DNA from: Chelatococcus reniformis
Lineage (GTDB): Bacteria; Pseudomonadota; Alphaproteobacteria; Rhizobiales; Beijerinckiaceae
Assembly (NCBI RefSeq): GCF_014640075.1
Contig: NZ_BMGG01000002.1
Coordinates: forward strand, 248,001-312,000
Length of the DNA stretch: 64,000 bases
Reading direction: 5' to 3'
The position numbers and the translations under genes were made by a program. Position 1 is the stretch's first letter. Each line of letters starts with the position of its first letter. A model generated the notes under the pieces. It was not told where the DNA came from. It saw only the letters and a program-made list of their open reading frames with translations, and ran no database searches. Of this stretch, positions 17,953 to 27,263 are shown piece by piece.

Positions 17953-20808
17953 TCAGGCCCGCGCCACCGCTTGCTCGATCGCTTCGGCGATGGTGGCGAG
18001 CCCGTGCGCGACGTCGCCTGAGATGTGCAGGCGAAGGTAGCGCCGGCCCCGCTCGGCGAGCACGCCGAGGTCGCCCGCCGCCTGCGCCGCCTCGACCTGG
18101 CCGAAGCTCAGGCTGCGGCCTGGTATGGCGATGTCGTGGGCCGCATCGGCGGTGATCTGCACGAAGACGCCGCTGTTCGGTCCGCCCTTGTAGGCTTGGC
18201 CCGTCGAATGCAGGAAGCGCGGGCCGAAGCCGAGGCAGGTGGCCACCCGCCGCTCGACGAGCACCGCCTTGCGGGCCTTTTGCAGCACCTCGTGATGGGC
18301 CGGGTTGCGGGCAACATAGGCGAGGATGGCGACATAGTCGCCCGCCTTGGCCCGGCCCAGGTGGGCGCGCAGCACCTCTGCCAGGCCGCCCGCCTCGGCG
18401 GCCAGATCGAACTGCTCGCGATCGGCCTCGCTGCTGAAGACGCTAATCGGGCCGGTGATGGCCGTCGGCGTCTCCTGCGGCAGGTGGCCGGTCTGCTCGA
18501 TGGCGGCGCTGAGTTCGCGCGTCTTGATCTTGCTCGCTTCCACGTCGGGCTGGTCGAACGCGTTGATGCCGATGACCGCGCCGGCGACGGCGGTGGCGAT
18601 CTCGAAGCGGAAGAACTCCTCGGCGAGCCGATCACGCGAGGCGAGGTCGATGCGCACCACGGGATGGCCAGCGGCCCGGAGCGTCTCGGCGAAGGCGTCC
18701 TGCGTCCCACTGGAGCCGTCGGTCAGGCGCAGATAGATGAAGACGCGGTCGCCGGCGTAGGCATCGATCGGCACCTCGGGCTCGCCGTCCACCGGGATCA
18801 GGCCCTTGCCCTGCTTGCCGGTCGACTCGGCGAGCAATTGCTCAGCCCAGGCGCCGAAGGTCGCGATGCCGGGCGAGGCGATCAAGGTCACCTTGTCCCG
18901 GCCGGCGTTGGCGGCGGTGCCCAGCACGAGGCCGAGCGTCGCGCCCGGGTTGTCGGCGGGCGGCACGTCGGGCCCGCAGGCGTAGACCATTTCCTGCGCG
19001 GTCTTGAGGAAGACCTCGACATTGATGCCGATGGCGGCGGCCGGCACCAGGCCGAAGCGCGAGAGCACAGAGTAACGGCCGCCGACGCCGGGCAGGCCGT
19101 AGAAGACGCGCCAGAAGCCGTCGGCCTTGGCGGTCTTCTCCATGGAGGAGCCGGGGTCGGTCACGGCCACGAAGCGGCTGCCAGCCTCATCGCGGCCGAG
19201 CGCCTTGCCCACCTTGTCGAAGAAGTAGTCCTTGAGGATGTTGGGCTCGAGCGTGCTGCCCGATTTGCTCGAGACGATGAACAATGTCCGGCGCAGGTCG
19301 AGTTTGGCCTCGGTGGCGGCGATCTGCTCGGGATCGGTGGAATCGATGATGGTGAGGGCCGGGTAGCCGTCGGCGGCGCCGAAGGTCTCGGCCAGCACCT
19401 CCGGGCCCAGGCTCGAGCCGCCCATGCCGATCAGCAGCACGTGGTCGAAGTCGGCCTCGGCGACCTCCCGCTGGAAGGCGACGAGCTCGTCGACGCGCTT
19501 GAGCTCCTCCGGCACCAGGGTCAGCCAGTCGAGCCACTTGGCTTCGTCCTTGCCGGTCCAGACAGCCGCATCCCGATGCCACAGGCGGCGCAGCGATCCC
19601 TCGCTCCGCCAGGCCTCGCTGGCGTGCGCGACACCGTCGGCCAGCGTTTGGGGGAGGGCGGTCGTCTGCGTGTTGAGCTGCGCGCCCAGCACGGTGATGC
19701 GCCGCCGCGCCACCGCACCGAGCAGCTTGTCGGCCGCATCGGCGAAGAGCTTGACGCCGTCGCTGACCAGTTCGTCGGCAACGGCCTCGATGGAAATGCC
19801 GGCCTTGGCCAGGGCGGCCATGATCGCTTCGGCCTCGCCGACGTTCTCCTCCAGCGAGTTGCGCAACCGGCCGTGATCGCGGAAGGCGTCCATGGTGGCC
19901 GGAGGCATGGTGTTGACCGTGTTGGGCCCGATCAGCTCCTCCACATACAGCACGTCGCTGTAGGCCTTGTTCTTGGTGCCGGTCGAGGCCCACAGCAGAC
20001 GCTGGGCGTGGGCGCCCTTCGCCTTGAGCTGCGCAAAGCCGCCGTTGAAGAGGCGCTGGTAGCGCCGGTAGGCGAGCTTGGCGTTGGCGATGGCGACCTT
20101 GCCCTTGAGGCCGGCCAGCCGCGCTTTTTCGTCCGGATCGTTGGCCTTGGCGATGGCCTGGTCGAGCAGCTTGTCGACGGCGACATCGATGCGGCTGATG
20201 AAGAAGCTCGCCACGCTCGCCACCCTGGAGACGTCGCCCCCCTTGGCGGCCAGCGCCTCGAGGCCGGCGATGTAGGCCTTGGCCACCTCCTCGTAGACCT
20301 CCTGCGAGAACAGCAGCGTCACATTGATGTTGATGCCGTCGCCGATCAGCGTGCGGATGGCCGGAATGCCGGCCTTGGTGGCCGGCACCTTGACCATCAG
20401 GTTGGGACGGTCGACCTCCTTCCAGAAGCGGCGCGCCTCCTCGACGGTCGGCTCGGTCTCGAGCGCCAAGTAAGGCGAGACCTCGAGGCTGACGTAGCCG
20501 TCGGCGCCGCCAGTCGCGTCGTAGACCGGACGCAGCACGTCGGCTGCCTTGCGGATGTCAGCCATCGCCAGGTGCTCGTAGAGCCCCATCACCGACAGGT
20601 CGCTCTGGCCGAGAAGGTCGGCCGTCGCCTGCGAATATTCGTCGGTATCGGCGATCGCCTTCTCGAAGATGGACGGGTTGGAGGTCACTCCGCGCAGCCC
20701 GTCCTCGGCGACCAGGCGGGCGAGGTCGCCCTTGTCGATGAAGCCGCGGGCCAGAAAGTCGAGCCAGGCGGCCTGGCCATGGTCGGGAAGGGATTTCAAC
20801 GGGTTCAT
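17953..20808 (-). CDS. tal-pgi: Bifunctional transaldolase / glucose-6-phosphate isomerase
   Basis: A 951-residue natural fusion. Residues 1 to about 370 are transaldolase: VTSNPSIFEKAI and NLMVKVPATKAG, the latter holding the Schiff-base lysine. The rest is phosphoglucose isomerase: LLIGMGGSSLGPEVLAETFG, IVSSKSGSTLEPN for the phosphate, and later LGKR-type and PFNQ-like positions seen as INAFDQPDVEASK. Long PGI signatures are typical of the 500-residue family. ATG 20808 with CAGGAG upstream is used; the frame runs 49 codons further but without homology. It heads the operon that ends with the HAD gene, joining glycolysis, the oxidative branch and the non-oxidative branch. Such fusions are known in several proteobacteria. 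Confidence 0.95.
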   Translation of the reverse strand: MNPLKSLPDHGQAAWLDFLARGFIDKGDLARLVAEDGLRGVTSNPSIFEKAIADTDEYSQATADLLGQSDLSVMGLYEHLAMADIRKAADVLRPVYDATGGADGYVSLEVSPYLALETEPTVEEARRFWKEVDRPNLMVKVPATKAGIPAIRTLIGDGININVTLLFSQEVYEEVAKAYIAGLEALAAKGGDVSRVASVASFFISRIDVAVDKLLDQAIAKANDPDEKARLAGLKGKVAIANAKLAYRRYQRLFNGGFAQLKAKGAHAQRLLWASTGTKNKAYSDVLYVEELIGPNTVNTMPPATMDAFRDHGRLRNSLEENVGEAEAIMAALAKAGISIEAVADELVSDGVKLFADAADKLLGAVARRRITVLGAQLNTQTTALPQTLADGVAHASEAWRSEGSLRRLWHRDAAVWTGKDEAKWLDWLTLVPEELKRVDELVAFQREVAEADFDHVLLIGMGGSSLGPEVLAETFGAADGYPALTIIDSTDPEQIAATEAKLDLRRTLFIVSSKSGSTLEPNILKDYFFDKVGKALGRDEAGSRFVAVTDPGSSMEKTAKADGFWRVFYGLPGVGGRYSVLSRFGLVPAAAIGINVEVFLKTAQEMVYACGPDVPPADNPGATLGLVLGTAANAGRDKVTLIASPGIATFGAWAEQLLAESTGKQGKGLIPVDGEPEVPIDAYAGDRVFIYLRLTDGSSGTQDAFAETLRAAGHPVVRIDLASRDRLAEEFFRFEIATAVAGAVIGINAFDQPDVEASKIKTRELSAAIEQTGHLPQETPTAITGPISVFSSEADREQFDLAAEAGGLAEVLRAHLGRAKAGDYVAILAYVARNPAHHEVLQKARKAVLVERRVATCLGFGPRFLHSTGQAYKGGPNSGVFVQITADAAHDIAIPGRSLSFGQVEAAQAAGDLGVLAERGRRYLRLHISGDVAHGLATIAEAIEQAVARA

Positions 20809-21221
20809 GGCGGTCTCCTGGCGGACTTCTATCCCGGTGCGCCCGAGCGGGCGAGCGTCTTCGCGCGCGGCTTGCCGTTCCGTCTTGCGGCCGCTGCGGC
20901 CTTCGGATCCCCGTGGCCGCCGCGCAGACGAGTGCGACAGGTCGCAGCCATTCATGACGTCCTTACGTCAGTCGCGTCTACAACGATTGGCGACGTTGAC
21001 CGAGGAAACTGAACCGATCAATCTCAAATGCAACCGCCGCAATCCGGATCCGCGCCTGCCGCAACGGACGGCGCCTTAGAGCGCATACCCGCTCGGATGA
21101 ACCCATCCGTTGCGCAGATGTGCTCCAACTCTTTGAATTCAAAAGCTGAATCCTGGTTGGCCGAAATCGGCCGGCCGGACGTGCGCCAACGCAATTGACC
21201 GATCCTACCGGAGGAACGCCC
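20809..21221. other. Divergent intergenic region with a cruciform-like repeat
   Basis: No gene seen. It separates the leftward tal-pgi operon from the rightward binding-protein gene and should contain both promoters. It includes the nested hairpin at 21079-21125 and, further right, GGCCGA-AA-TCGGCC (about 21161-21174). Promoter elements could not be fixed with confidence. Confidence 0.5.
21079..21125. repeat. Nested hairpin element
   Basis: Outer arms GAGCGCAT (21079-21086) and ATGTGCTC (21118-21125) pair with one G-T wobble. Inside is a perfect hairpin CGGATG (21094-21099), loop AACC, CATCCG (21104-21109). The layout resembles intergenic palindromic elements common in Rhizobiales. No coding potential was seen across it. 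Confidence 0.5.
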
Positions 21222-22430
21222 TTGCAGAAGAAACAGTTCGCGCTCGGTGCAGCGCTCGGCCTTGTCTTGGCCTCGGCCGCGCAGGCCCAATCTCCCATTC
21301 AGGTCAAGATCGGCGTGCTGAACGACCGCGCAGGGCTTTATTCGGACATCACCGGTGAGGGCTCGGCCATCGCGGCGCGCATGGCCGTGGAAGACGCCAA
21401 GGTCGCCGACAAGGGAATCAAGGTCGAAGTGCTCGCCGGCGACCACCAGAACAAGCCGGACGTCGGCTCCTCCATCGCCCGCCAATGGATCGACCAGGAC
21501 GGCGTCGACGTGATCGCCGACGTGCCCACCTCCTCCGTAGCGTTGGCCGTCAACCAGGTCGTGCGCGAGAAGAACAAGATCTTCCTCAATTCGGGGGCCG
21601 GTTCGTCCGACCTCACGGGCAAGCAGTGCTCGCCCAACACCGTACACTGGACGTACGATACATGGGCGCTCGCCAACGGCACGGGCGGCGCCATGGTCAA
21701 GCGCGGCGGCGACACCTGGTTCTTCGTCACCGCCGACTATGCCTTCGGCCAGGCCCTGGAGCGCGATACCAGCGCGGTCGTCACGAAGGCCGGCGGCAAG
21801 GTGCTGGGCTCGGTCAAGCATCCGATCAACACCAGCGACTTCTCGTCTTATCTGCTGCAGGCGCAGTCATCGAAGGCGAAGGTGATCGGCCTCGCCAACG
21901 CCGGCGGTGACACCATCAACGCCATCAAGCAGGCCGGCGAGTTCGGCATCACCCAGGGCGGCCAGGCGGTTGCCGGCCTGCTGATCTTCAGCAGCGACAT
22001 CCATTCGCTGGGGGTCAAGACGGCGCAAGGCCTGGTGCTGACCGAGGCATTCTATTGGGACCTGAACGACAAGACACGGGCATTCTCCAAGCGGTTTGCC
22101 GAGAAGAATGGCGGCAAGATGCCGACGAGCGTGCATGCGGGCGTCTACAGCTCCGTGCTGCAGTACCTGAAGGCGGTCGCCGAGCTGAAGAGCAAGGACC
22201 CGGAGAAGGTGCTGGCCAAGCTGCGGAGCGCGCCGATCGAGGATGAGCTGTTCGGCAAGGTGGTGCTGCGCGAGGACGGTCGCGCCGTGCACGACATGTA
22301 TCTGTTCGAGGTGAAGAAGCCGGACGAGTCGAAGGGGCCGTGGGACCTCTACAAGACGTTGACCGTCATTCCCGCCGATCAGGCCTTCCGGCCGCTGAAG
22401 GAGGGGGGCTGCCCCCTCGTCAAGAGCTGA
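21222..22430 (+). CDS. ABC transporter substrate-binding protein, branched-chain amino acid (LivK) type
   Basis: A 402-residue periplasmic binding protein. The start is TTG at 21222 behind a strong GGAGGAA (21210-21216); the frame is open for nine more codons upstream without a better site. A signal peptide ends at AQA|QS near residue 22. The mature part opens IQVKIGVLNDRAGLYSDITG, then AARMAVEDA, and WFFVTADYAFGQALERD, all typical of the LivK/HbaE-like family that binds amino acids, amides or aromatic acids. No permease or ATPase gene is adjacent, so it is an orphan here. The neighbouring acyl-CoA degradation genes make an aromatic or fatty-acid-derived ligand plausible, but this is inference. 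Confidence 0.9.
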   Translation: MQKKQFALGAALGLVLASAAQAQSPIQVKIGVLNDRAGLYSDITGEGSAIAARMAVEDAKVADKGIKVEVLAGDHQNKPDVGSSIARQWIDQDGVDVIADVPTSSVALAVNQVVREKNKIFLNSGAGSSDLTGKQCSPNTVHWTYDTWALANGTGGAMVKRGGDTWFFVTADYAFGQALERDTSAVVTKAGGKVLGSVKHPINTSDFSSYLLQAQSSKAKVIGLANAGGDTINAIKQAGEFGITQGGQAVAGLLIFSSDIHSLGVKTAQGLVLTEAFYWDLNDKTRAFSKRFAEKNGGKMPTSVHAGVYSSVLQYLKAVAELKSKDPEKVLAKLRSAPIEDELFGKVVLREDGRAVHDMYLFEVKKPDESKGPWDLYKTLTVIPADQAFRPLKEGGCPLVKS

Positions 22431-22439
22431 CCGACCCCG

Positions 22440-22478
22440 GCCGTGCAGGTCCTTCGCAAGGCGACGGGTCTGCACGGC
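22440..22478 (+). terminator. Possible terminator hairpin after the binding-protein gene
   Basis: Arms GCCGTGCAG (22440-22448) and CTGCACGGC (22470-22478), a perfect 9-bp stem with a 21-base loop, 10 bases after the stop. There is no T-run; a second GC-rich palindrome follows near 22498-22523. Weak call. Confidence 0.35.
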
Positions 22479-22699
22479 GTGCGGCATCGGGCTGATCAAG
22501 CCGGCGCCCCGCCGGCGCCGGCGGTTGGTGTCCCCGGCTGGACCTGCCGTCTTGTATAGAATATCACATCGCGGGTCTGGCCCTGTGGCCAAGATGCATA
22601 TACACATTTGACCGAGGCCGGGCAGAGACGGCCGCCTCGTTCGGGAGAAGACGAACCGGGCGGAGGTGGCGGGCGTCGGGCCGTCGAGGGAGCGAACAC

Positions 22700-23200
22700 A
22701 TGAGCAGTGCTGCGGCAGAGCGGGCCGACAATTCCAAGGCCAAGGTCGAGCTGACCGTCGACGAGCTGAAGGCCAAGGTCGGCCAGGAGGTCGGCGTGTC
22801 CCGCTGGTTCGAGGTGGACCAGAAGCGCATCGACGCCTTCGCCGACGTGACCGAGGACTGGCAGTTCATTCACGTCGATCCGGCGGCGGCCGCCAAGACG
22901 CCGTTCGGCAGCACCATCGCACACGGCTTCCTGACCACATCGCTGCTCGCCCCCATGGCCTACGATGCGCTCCCGGGAATCGCCGGCCGCGCCATGGGCG
23001 TCAATTACGGTTTCGACAAGCTGCGCTTCATCTCGCCGGTGCGCTCCGGCAAGCGCGTCCGCGGTCGCTTCACGCTGAAGGAATTCACCCAGAAGGGCCC
23101 GAAGGAGCTGCTGCTGAAGCACGAGGTGGCCGTCGAGATCGAGGGGGAAGCCAAGCCCGCCCTCGTCGCCGAGTGGCTCGGCATGTCTTTCCTGGCCTGA
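22700..23200 (+). CDS. MaoC-family dehydratase (R-specific enoyl-CoA hydratase-like)
   Basis: A 166-residue hot-dog-fold protein. The hydratase-2 motif is intact: DWQFIHVD (residues 53-60), with Asp53 and His58 as catalytic pair, followed by TPFGSTIAHGFLTTSL. The family adds water to trans-2-enoyl-CoA to give (R)-3-hydroxyacyl-CoA. It is 98 bp before a 3-hydroxyacyl-CoA dehydrogenase-like gene and then a thiolase, so it fits the hydration step of an acyl-CoA degradation set. No strong ribosome-binding site was seen (AGGGAG at 22687-22692 is acceptable). Confidence 0.92.
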   Translation: MSSAAAERADNSKAKVELTVDELKAKVGQEVGVSRWFEVDQKRIDAFADVTEDWQFIHVDPAAAAKTPFGSTIAHGFLTTSLLAPMAYDALPGIAGRAMGVNYGFDKLRFISPVRSGKRVRGRFTLKEFTQKGPKELLLKHEVAVEIEGEAKPALVAEWLGMSFLA

Positions 23201-23298
23201 TCGTTCGGGTATGACGTGGGGTGCGTCGGCCCGGCTGCGGCCGATGCGGAACCCGTCCCCGACGCCGACGGCGCCACCCCAACTTCAAGGACAACAGG

Positions 23299-24225
23299 AT
23301 GAGCATTCGTTTCGATGATCGCGTCGCCATCGTGACCGGCGCCGGCAACGGCCTGGGCCGCGAGCATGCGCTCGGCCTCGCGGCTCGTGGCGCCAAGGTG
23401 GTGGTCAACGATTTCGGCGGCGCGCGCGACGGCACCGGCGGCAGCTCCGAGGCGGCCGAGAAGGTCGTAGCGCAGATCAAGGCGGCGGGCGGCGAGGCGA
23501 TCGCCGACGGCGCGGACGTCGCCAATGCCGAGCAAGTCAAGGCGATGGTCGACCGCGCCAAGGGGCAGTGGGGCCGCGTCGACATCCTCATCAACAACGC
23601 CGGCATCCTGCGCGACAAGACCTTCGCCAAGCTCGACATCGCCGATTTCTGGAAGGTGGTGGACGTGCACCTCATGGGCACGGTCAACTGCACCAAGGCC
23701 GTGTGGGACACCATGCGCGAGCAGAACTACGGCCGCATCGTGCTGACCTCGTCGTCGTCGGGCATCTACGGCAACTTCGGCCAGGCCAACTACGCTGCCG
23801 CCAAGGCCGCCATGGTCGGCCTGATGAACGTGCTGCACATCGAAGGGCAGAAGAACAACATCCACGTGAACACCCTGGCACCAGCGGCCGCGACCCGCAT
23901 GACCGAGGAGCTGATGCCGCCGGAGGTGCTGAAGCTGTTGGAGCCCGGCAAGATCTCGCCCGGCGTGCTGTTTCTGGTCAGCGAGAACGGCCCGTCGCGT
24001 GTCATTCTGGGCGCTGGGGCGGGCGTCTACGCGCAGACCCATATCTATGAGACCGAGGGCGCCTATCTGCCGCCGGCCGAGAATACGCCGGAGGGCGTCG
24101 CCGCCCAGTTTGCGCGCATCTCCGATCCAGCCGGCCAACGGGAGCTGCAGGGCGCTTTCGAGCAGACCGGGCACTTCGTCAGCAAGGCGGCCGCGGCGCA
24201 GGGCATCAAGCTGCCCGCGCGCTGA
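23299..24225 (+). CDS. SDR-family 3-hydroxyacyl-CoA dehydrogenase (peroxisomal MFE-2 / HSD17B4-like)
   Basis: A 308-residue [23 protein letters not shown], then [20 protein letters not shown], is the distinctive opening of the dehydrogenase domain of peroxisomal multifunctional enzyme 2, which oxidises (R)-3-hydroxyacyl-CoA. Cofactor motif TGAGNGLG is at residues 13-20; the Asp after strand 2 favours NAD+; catalytic Ser152, Tyr165 and Lys169 (YAAAK) are present. The frame is open from 23221, but ATG 23299 starts the homology. In the eukaryotic enzyme this domain is fused to a MaoC-type hydratase; here the hydratase is the separate gene just upstream, which supports a paired role. Confidence 0.93.
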   Translation: MSIRFDDRVAIVTGAGNGLGREHALGLAARGAKVVVNDFGGARDGTGGSSEAAEKVVAQIKAAGGEAIADGADVANAEQVKAMVDRAKGQWGRVDILINNAGILRDKTFAKLDIADFWKVVDVHLMGTVNCTKAVWDTMREQNYGRIVLTSSSSGIYGNFGQANYAAAKAAMVGLMNVLHIEGQKNNIHVNTLAPAAATRMTEELMPPEVLKLLEPGKISPGVLFLVSENGPSRVILGAGAGVYAQTHIYETEGAYLPPAENTPEGVAAQFARISDPAGQRELQGAFEQTGHFVSKAAAAQGIKLPAR

Positions 24226-24295
24226 TATCAGTTATCCGACGTCGGGGGCCGGCGGCTTCGCGCCGGCTCCGCAGCAGATCCACGGGAGGATCCCC

Positions 24296-25498
24296 ATGAG
24301 AGAAGCGGTCATCGTCTCCACGGCCCGCACGCCGATCGGCAAGGCCTATCGCGGCGCCTTCAACGACACCCAGGCCCAGGCCCTGGGCGGCCACGTGATC
24401 AAGCACGCGGTGCAGCGTGCCAAGATCGACCCGGCCGAGATCCAGGACGTCGTCTTCGGCGCGGCCATGCAGCAGGGTTCCAGCGGGCTCAACATCGCCC
24501 GCCAGTCGGCCATGCGCGCCGGCCTGCCGACCTCGGTGGCGGGCATGTCGCTCGACCGCCAGTGCGCCTCCGGCATGATGGCCATCGCCACCGCCGCCAA
24601 GGAGATCATTTCCGACGGCATGGACGTGACCGTCGGTGGTGGCCTCGACTCGATCTCGCTCGTGCAGAACGACAAGCAGAACACCTATCGCGCGCGCGAT
24701 CCGTGGCTGGTGGACCACCTGCCGGCCATCTACATGTCCATGCTGGAGACGGCCGAGACGGTCGGCGCCCGCTACAATGTTTCGCGCGAGGCCCAGGACC
24801 GATATTCGGTGCAGTCTCAGGCTCGCACCGCCGCCGCCCAACAGGCCGGCCGCTTCGCCGACGAGATCGTGCCGCTCCCCAGCACCATGAAGGTGCAGGA
24901 CAAGGCGACGGGCGAGGTCAAGGACGTGGCGATCACCCTAGACAAGGACGAAGGCAACCGTCCCGGCACGACGTACGAGAACCTCGCCAGCCTCCAGCCC
25001 GTCTTCAAGGATGGGTTGACGATCAAGCAGGGCAAGTACATCACCGCCGGCAATGCCTCGCAGCTCTCCGACGGTGCTTCCGCGGCGGTGCTGATGGAGG
25101 GCAGGCTCGCGGAGAAGCGCGGCCTGGAGCCGCTTGGCATCTACCGCGGCATCGCGGTGGCCGGCTGCGAGCCGGACGAGATGGGCATCGGCCCGGTGTT
25201 CGCCGTGCCGAAGCTGCTCAAGGCCAACGGCCTCAAGATCGAGGACATCGGCCTGTGGGAGCTCAACGAAGCCTTCGCGGTGCAGGTACTCTATTGCCGT
25301 GACAAGCTCGGCATTCCGGACGAGTTGCTCAACGTCGACGGGGGCGCGATCTCCATCGGCCATCCCTACGGCATGTCAGGCGCCCGCATGGTCGGGCACG
25401 CGCTGATCGAGGGCAAGCGCCGCGGCGCCAAATACGTCGTCTGCACCATGTGCGTCGGCGGCGGCATGGGCGCGGCAGGCCTGTTCGAAGTGGCCTGA
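24296..25498 (+). CDS. Thiolase (acetyl-CoA acyltransferase)
   Basis: A 400-residue thiolase that cleaves 3-ketoacyl-CoA with CoA, or condenses acyl-CoAs. The acyl-accepting cysteine is in [10 protein letters not shown] (Cys90), the conserved His in [11 protein letters not shown] (His356) and the second Cys in [10 protein letters not shown] (Cys386). The start is ATG 24296 with GGGAGGA before it; the upstream frame is the shadow of the SDR gene. It is the last gene of the hydratase-dehydrogenase-thiolase set and is closed by a strong terminator. GMSGARM and NEAFAVQ are typical of degradative thiolases, but direction of use cannot be proved. Confidence 0.95.
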   Translation: MREAVIVSTARTPIGKAYRGAFNDTQAQALGGHVIKHAVQRAKIDPAEIQDVVFGAAMQQGSSGLNIARQSAMRAGLPTSVAGMSLDRQCASGMMAIATAAKEIISDGMDVTVGGGLDSISLVQNDKQNTYRARDPWLVDHLPAIYMSMLETAETVGARYNVSREAQDRYSVQSQARTAAAQQAGRFADEIVPLPSTMKVQDKATGEVKDVAITLDKDEGNRPGTTYENLASLQPVFKDGLTIKQGKYITAGNASQLSDGASAAVLMEGRLAEKRGLEPLGIYRGIAVAGCEPDEMGIGPVFAVPKLLKANGLKIEDIGLWELNEAFAVQVLYCRDKLGIPDELLNVDGGAISIGHPYGMSGARMVGHALIEGKRRGAKYVVCTMCVGGGMGAAGLFEVA

Positions 25499-25525
25499 TC
25501 GGATACACAGTCCACGCTTTTCGAC

Positions 25526-25553
25526 AGCCCGTCGCTCGGCCGAGCGACGGGCT
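25526..25553 (+). terminator. Rho-independent terminator after the thiolase gene
   Basis: A perfect 28-base palindrome (arms AGCCCGTCGCTCGG and its complement), 28 bases after the thiolase stop, followed by TCTTTTC. This is the clearest intrinsic terminator in the window. Confidence 0.88.
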
Positions 25554-25630
25554 TCTTTTCGTGCAGGAGACATGGTCTACGAGGGAGGGGCGCGGCGCGG
25601 GGCCGGGCGGCAGGCAAGACGGGGTGGGCG

Positions 25631-26179
25631 ATGAGCGACATCACTGATCAATCCGGTTCGGGCCGCCGCAGCTTCCTGCTCGCGCAGGCTCCCTACATCG
25701 CCATGCTGCTCCTGGTGTTCGGCGGCATCGCCCTCACCAGCCTGCTACCGTCGCTGACCTCCGTCTACTGGCAGCTCATCGCTGTCGTCTTCGCCGTCAT
25801 GTGCATACTCAGCGAATGGCGACGGCATCCCCCCGGCCGGCCCCGATGGCGGATGGCCATCGCGCAGCTCCTGCACTGGGCGGTGATCCTCATCGCCATG
25901 CGCGTGCTGTTCGTGCACGACGTCGCCAACATGCTGAACTCCGATGCCATCGGCCTTGCGGTGCTCGCGGTGCTCGCGCTCGGCACGCTGCTCGCCGGCA
26001 TTCATATCGGCGCTTGGCAGATCGGCTTCGTGGGCCTGCTGCTGGCGCTCGGCATCCCGGCGATCGCCTGGCTCGAACAGGCGGCCCTGCTCATCACGGC
26101 GGCTGCCATCTCGATCGCCGCCATTGCGGCCCTCTACCTGTGGCAGCGGCATCGCAGCGCCGAATCGGCGGATGTCTAG
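25631..26179 (+). CDS. Hypothetical membrane protein
   Basis: A 182-residue protein not recognised from its motifs. About five to six hydrophobic segments are visible, roughly residues 20-40, 45-60, 78-92, 104-122, 127-145 and 150-170. The loop SEWRRHPPGRPRW is basic and so probably cytoplasmic. The short N-terminal tail is polar (MSDITDQSGSGRRSF). The ATG is the first good start after the terminator of the thiolase operon. It is the first of four genes in a row that encode membrane or secreted proteins. No enzymatic motif was seen. Confidence 0.75.
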   Translation: MSDITDQSGSGRRSFLLAQAPYIAMLLLVFGGIALTSLLPSLTSVYWQLIAVVFAVMCILSEWRRHPPGRPRWRMAIAQLLHWAVILIAMRVLFVHDVANMLNSDAIGLAVLAVLALGTLLAGIHIGAWQIGFVGLLLALGIPAIAWLEQAALLITAAAISIAAIAALYLWQRHRSAESADV

Positions 26180-26383
26180 ACGGATTCCAGAACTGCGACT
26201 GCCGTTCGCACTATTGTGAGCTGGTCAACCAGCCCAATGTCTTGCGAAAACTTGCACACGCGGCAAATAGGAGCTGCGTCTCGCGCCAATCCGCGCTAGG
26301 GGAGTCCGGCAGGGCGCCGGTCTGTAGCCGGCTCGGTTTCCGGCGCGATCTGCTTCCATCTCGGCGAAGGGGGGAATCGCCAC

Positions 26384-26932
26384 ATGAAGCACACCTGGTC
26401 ACTGTTGGGCGCGGCCGCGATCGGCGCCGCACTGGTCACGGGTCCGGCCTGGGCGCAGCAGCCCGCCGCAGCGCCCCCTGCGGGGCAGACGATGGCCGCT
26501 CCGGCGGCCGGACAGGCCGACGCGGGCGCGCCGCCGCCGTACAGTGCGGAGGATGCCCGCGCCATCCTCAACGCGCGTCTCGCCGCGCTCAAGGCGGTGA
26601 TCGAGCTGACCCCCGAGCAGGACAAGCTCTGGCCGGCTCTGGAGACGGCGGTGCGCGACATCGTCAAGGATGCCGCTCAGCGGCGCGCGCAACGCAGTCA
26701 GCAGCCGCCTCCGGCGACGTTCCTCGACGTGCTTGGCCGCATCGCCGACGCGGAAGAGACCCGCGGCAAGGATCTGCGTCGCTTCGTCGAGGCCGCCAAG
26801 CCGTTCGTCGCGTCGCTGAGCGACGCGCAGAAGCGTCGCGTGCCGGCCTTCCTGGGCATGACCGACCATCCCGGCGGCCCGCAGCCGAGCGCGCAGATCT
26901 GGCTGTTCGAGGAAGAAGACGATCAATCCTGA
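26384..26932 (+). CDS. Secreted LTXXQ-motif (Spy/CpxP-like) protein
   Basis: A 182-residue exported protein. The signal peptide MKHTWSLLGAAAIGAALVTG ends at about WAQ (residue 25), followed by an Ala/Pro/Gln-rich linker to residue 50. The helical part has IELTPEQDKLWPALE, the LTxxQ motif of Spy/CpxP-related proteins, and a degenerate second copy ASLSDAQKRRVPAF. Spy and CpxP are periplasmic chaperone or stress-sensing proteins. AAGGGGGGAATCG precedes the ATG. It is followed closely by two small secreted proteins, which suggests an envelope-stress set, but this is inference. Confidence 0.85.
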   Translation: MKHTWSLLGAAAIGAALVTGPAWAQQPAAAPPAGQTMAAPAAGQADAGAPPPYSAEDARAILNARLAALKAVIELTPEQDKLWPALETAVRDIVKDAAQRRAQRSQQPPPATFLDVLGRIADAEETRGKDLRRFVEAAKPFVASLSDAQKRRVPAFLGMTDHPGGPQPSAQIWLFEEEDDQS

Positions 26933-26963
26933 CGCGCTCGGCAATCGAGGGAGGACAGCTTCC

Positions 26964-27263
26964 ATGCGCAAGATGATACTGCTGGTGTGGGCGGCTGCGG
27001 CGGCCCTGCTCGCTGGCGCCCCCGCGGCGCAGGCCATGCCGGTCGATCGCGGCCCGGCCTTGGCGGCTCCGGCCGAGCCGACCGCCGGCGGCTGTGGCTG
27101 GGGCTGGCACCGCGGGCCGTGGGGCGGCTGCCGTGCCAACGGCTTCTATGGTCCCCGCGCCGTCTGGGGCGGTCCCGGTCCCTATTGGGGCGGCGGAGTC
27201 GTCCTGGCCCCCCGCTGCTGGTGGCGGCCGGGTCCGTGGGGGCCGGTGCGTGTCTGCAACTAA
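26964..27263 (+). CDS. Small secreted GCGxGxHRGPxGGC protein (copy 1)
   Basis: A 99-residue exported protein. A signal peptide (MRKMILLVWAAAAALLAGAP) ends near QAM. The mature part is rich in Gly, Trp and Pro and contains GGCGWGWHRGPWGGCRANG, a motif known from small secreted proteins of Rhizobiales whose function is undetermined. Two further cysteines occur near the C-terminus (PRCWW and VRVCN). GAGGGAGGA precedes the ATG. It starts 31 bp after the LTXXQ gene and is probably co-transcribed. Four cysteines and a histidine could bind metal or form disulfides, which is inference. Confidence 0.82.
   Translation: MRKMILLVWAAAAALLAGAPAAQAMPVDRGPALAAPAEPTAGGCGWGWHRGPWGGCRANGFYGPRAVWGGPGPYWGGGVVLAPRCWWRPGPWGPVRVCN

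Noticed and set aside
18025-21012. Rightward open frame of 995 codons opposite tal-pgi
   Set aside because: Antisense shadow with biased composition and no recognisable domain; the opposite strand encodes a complete bifunctional enzyme.
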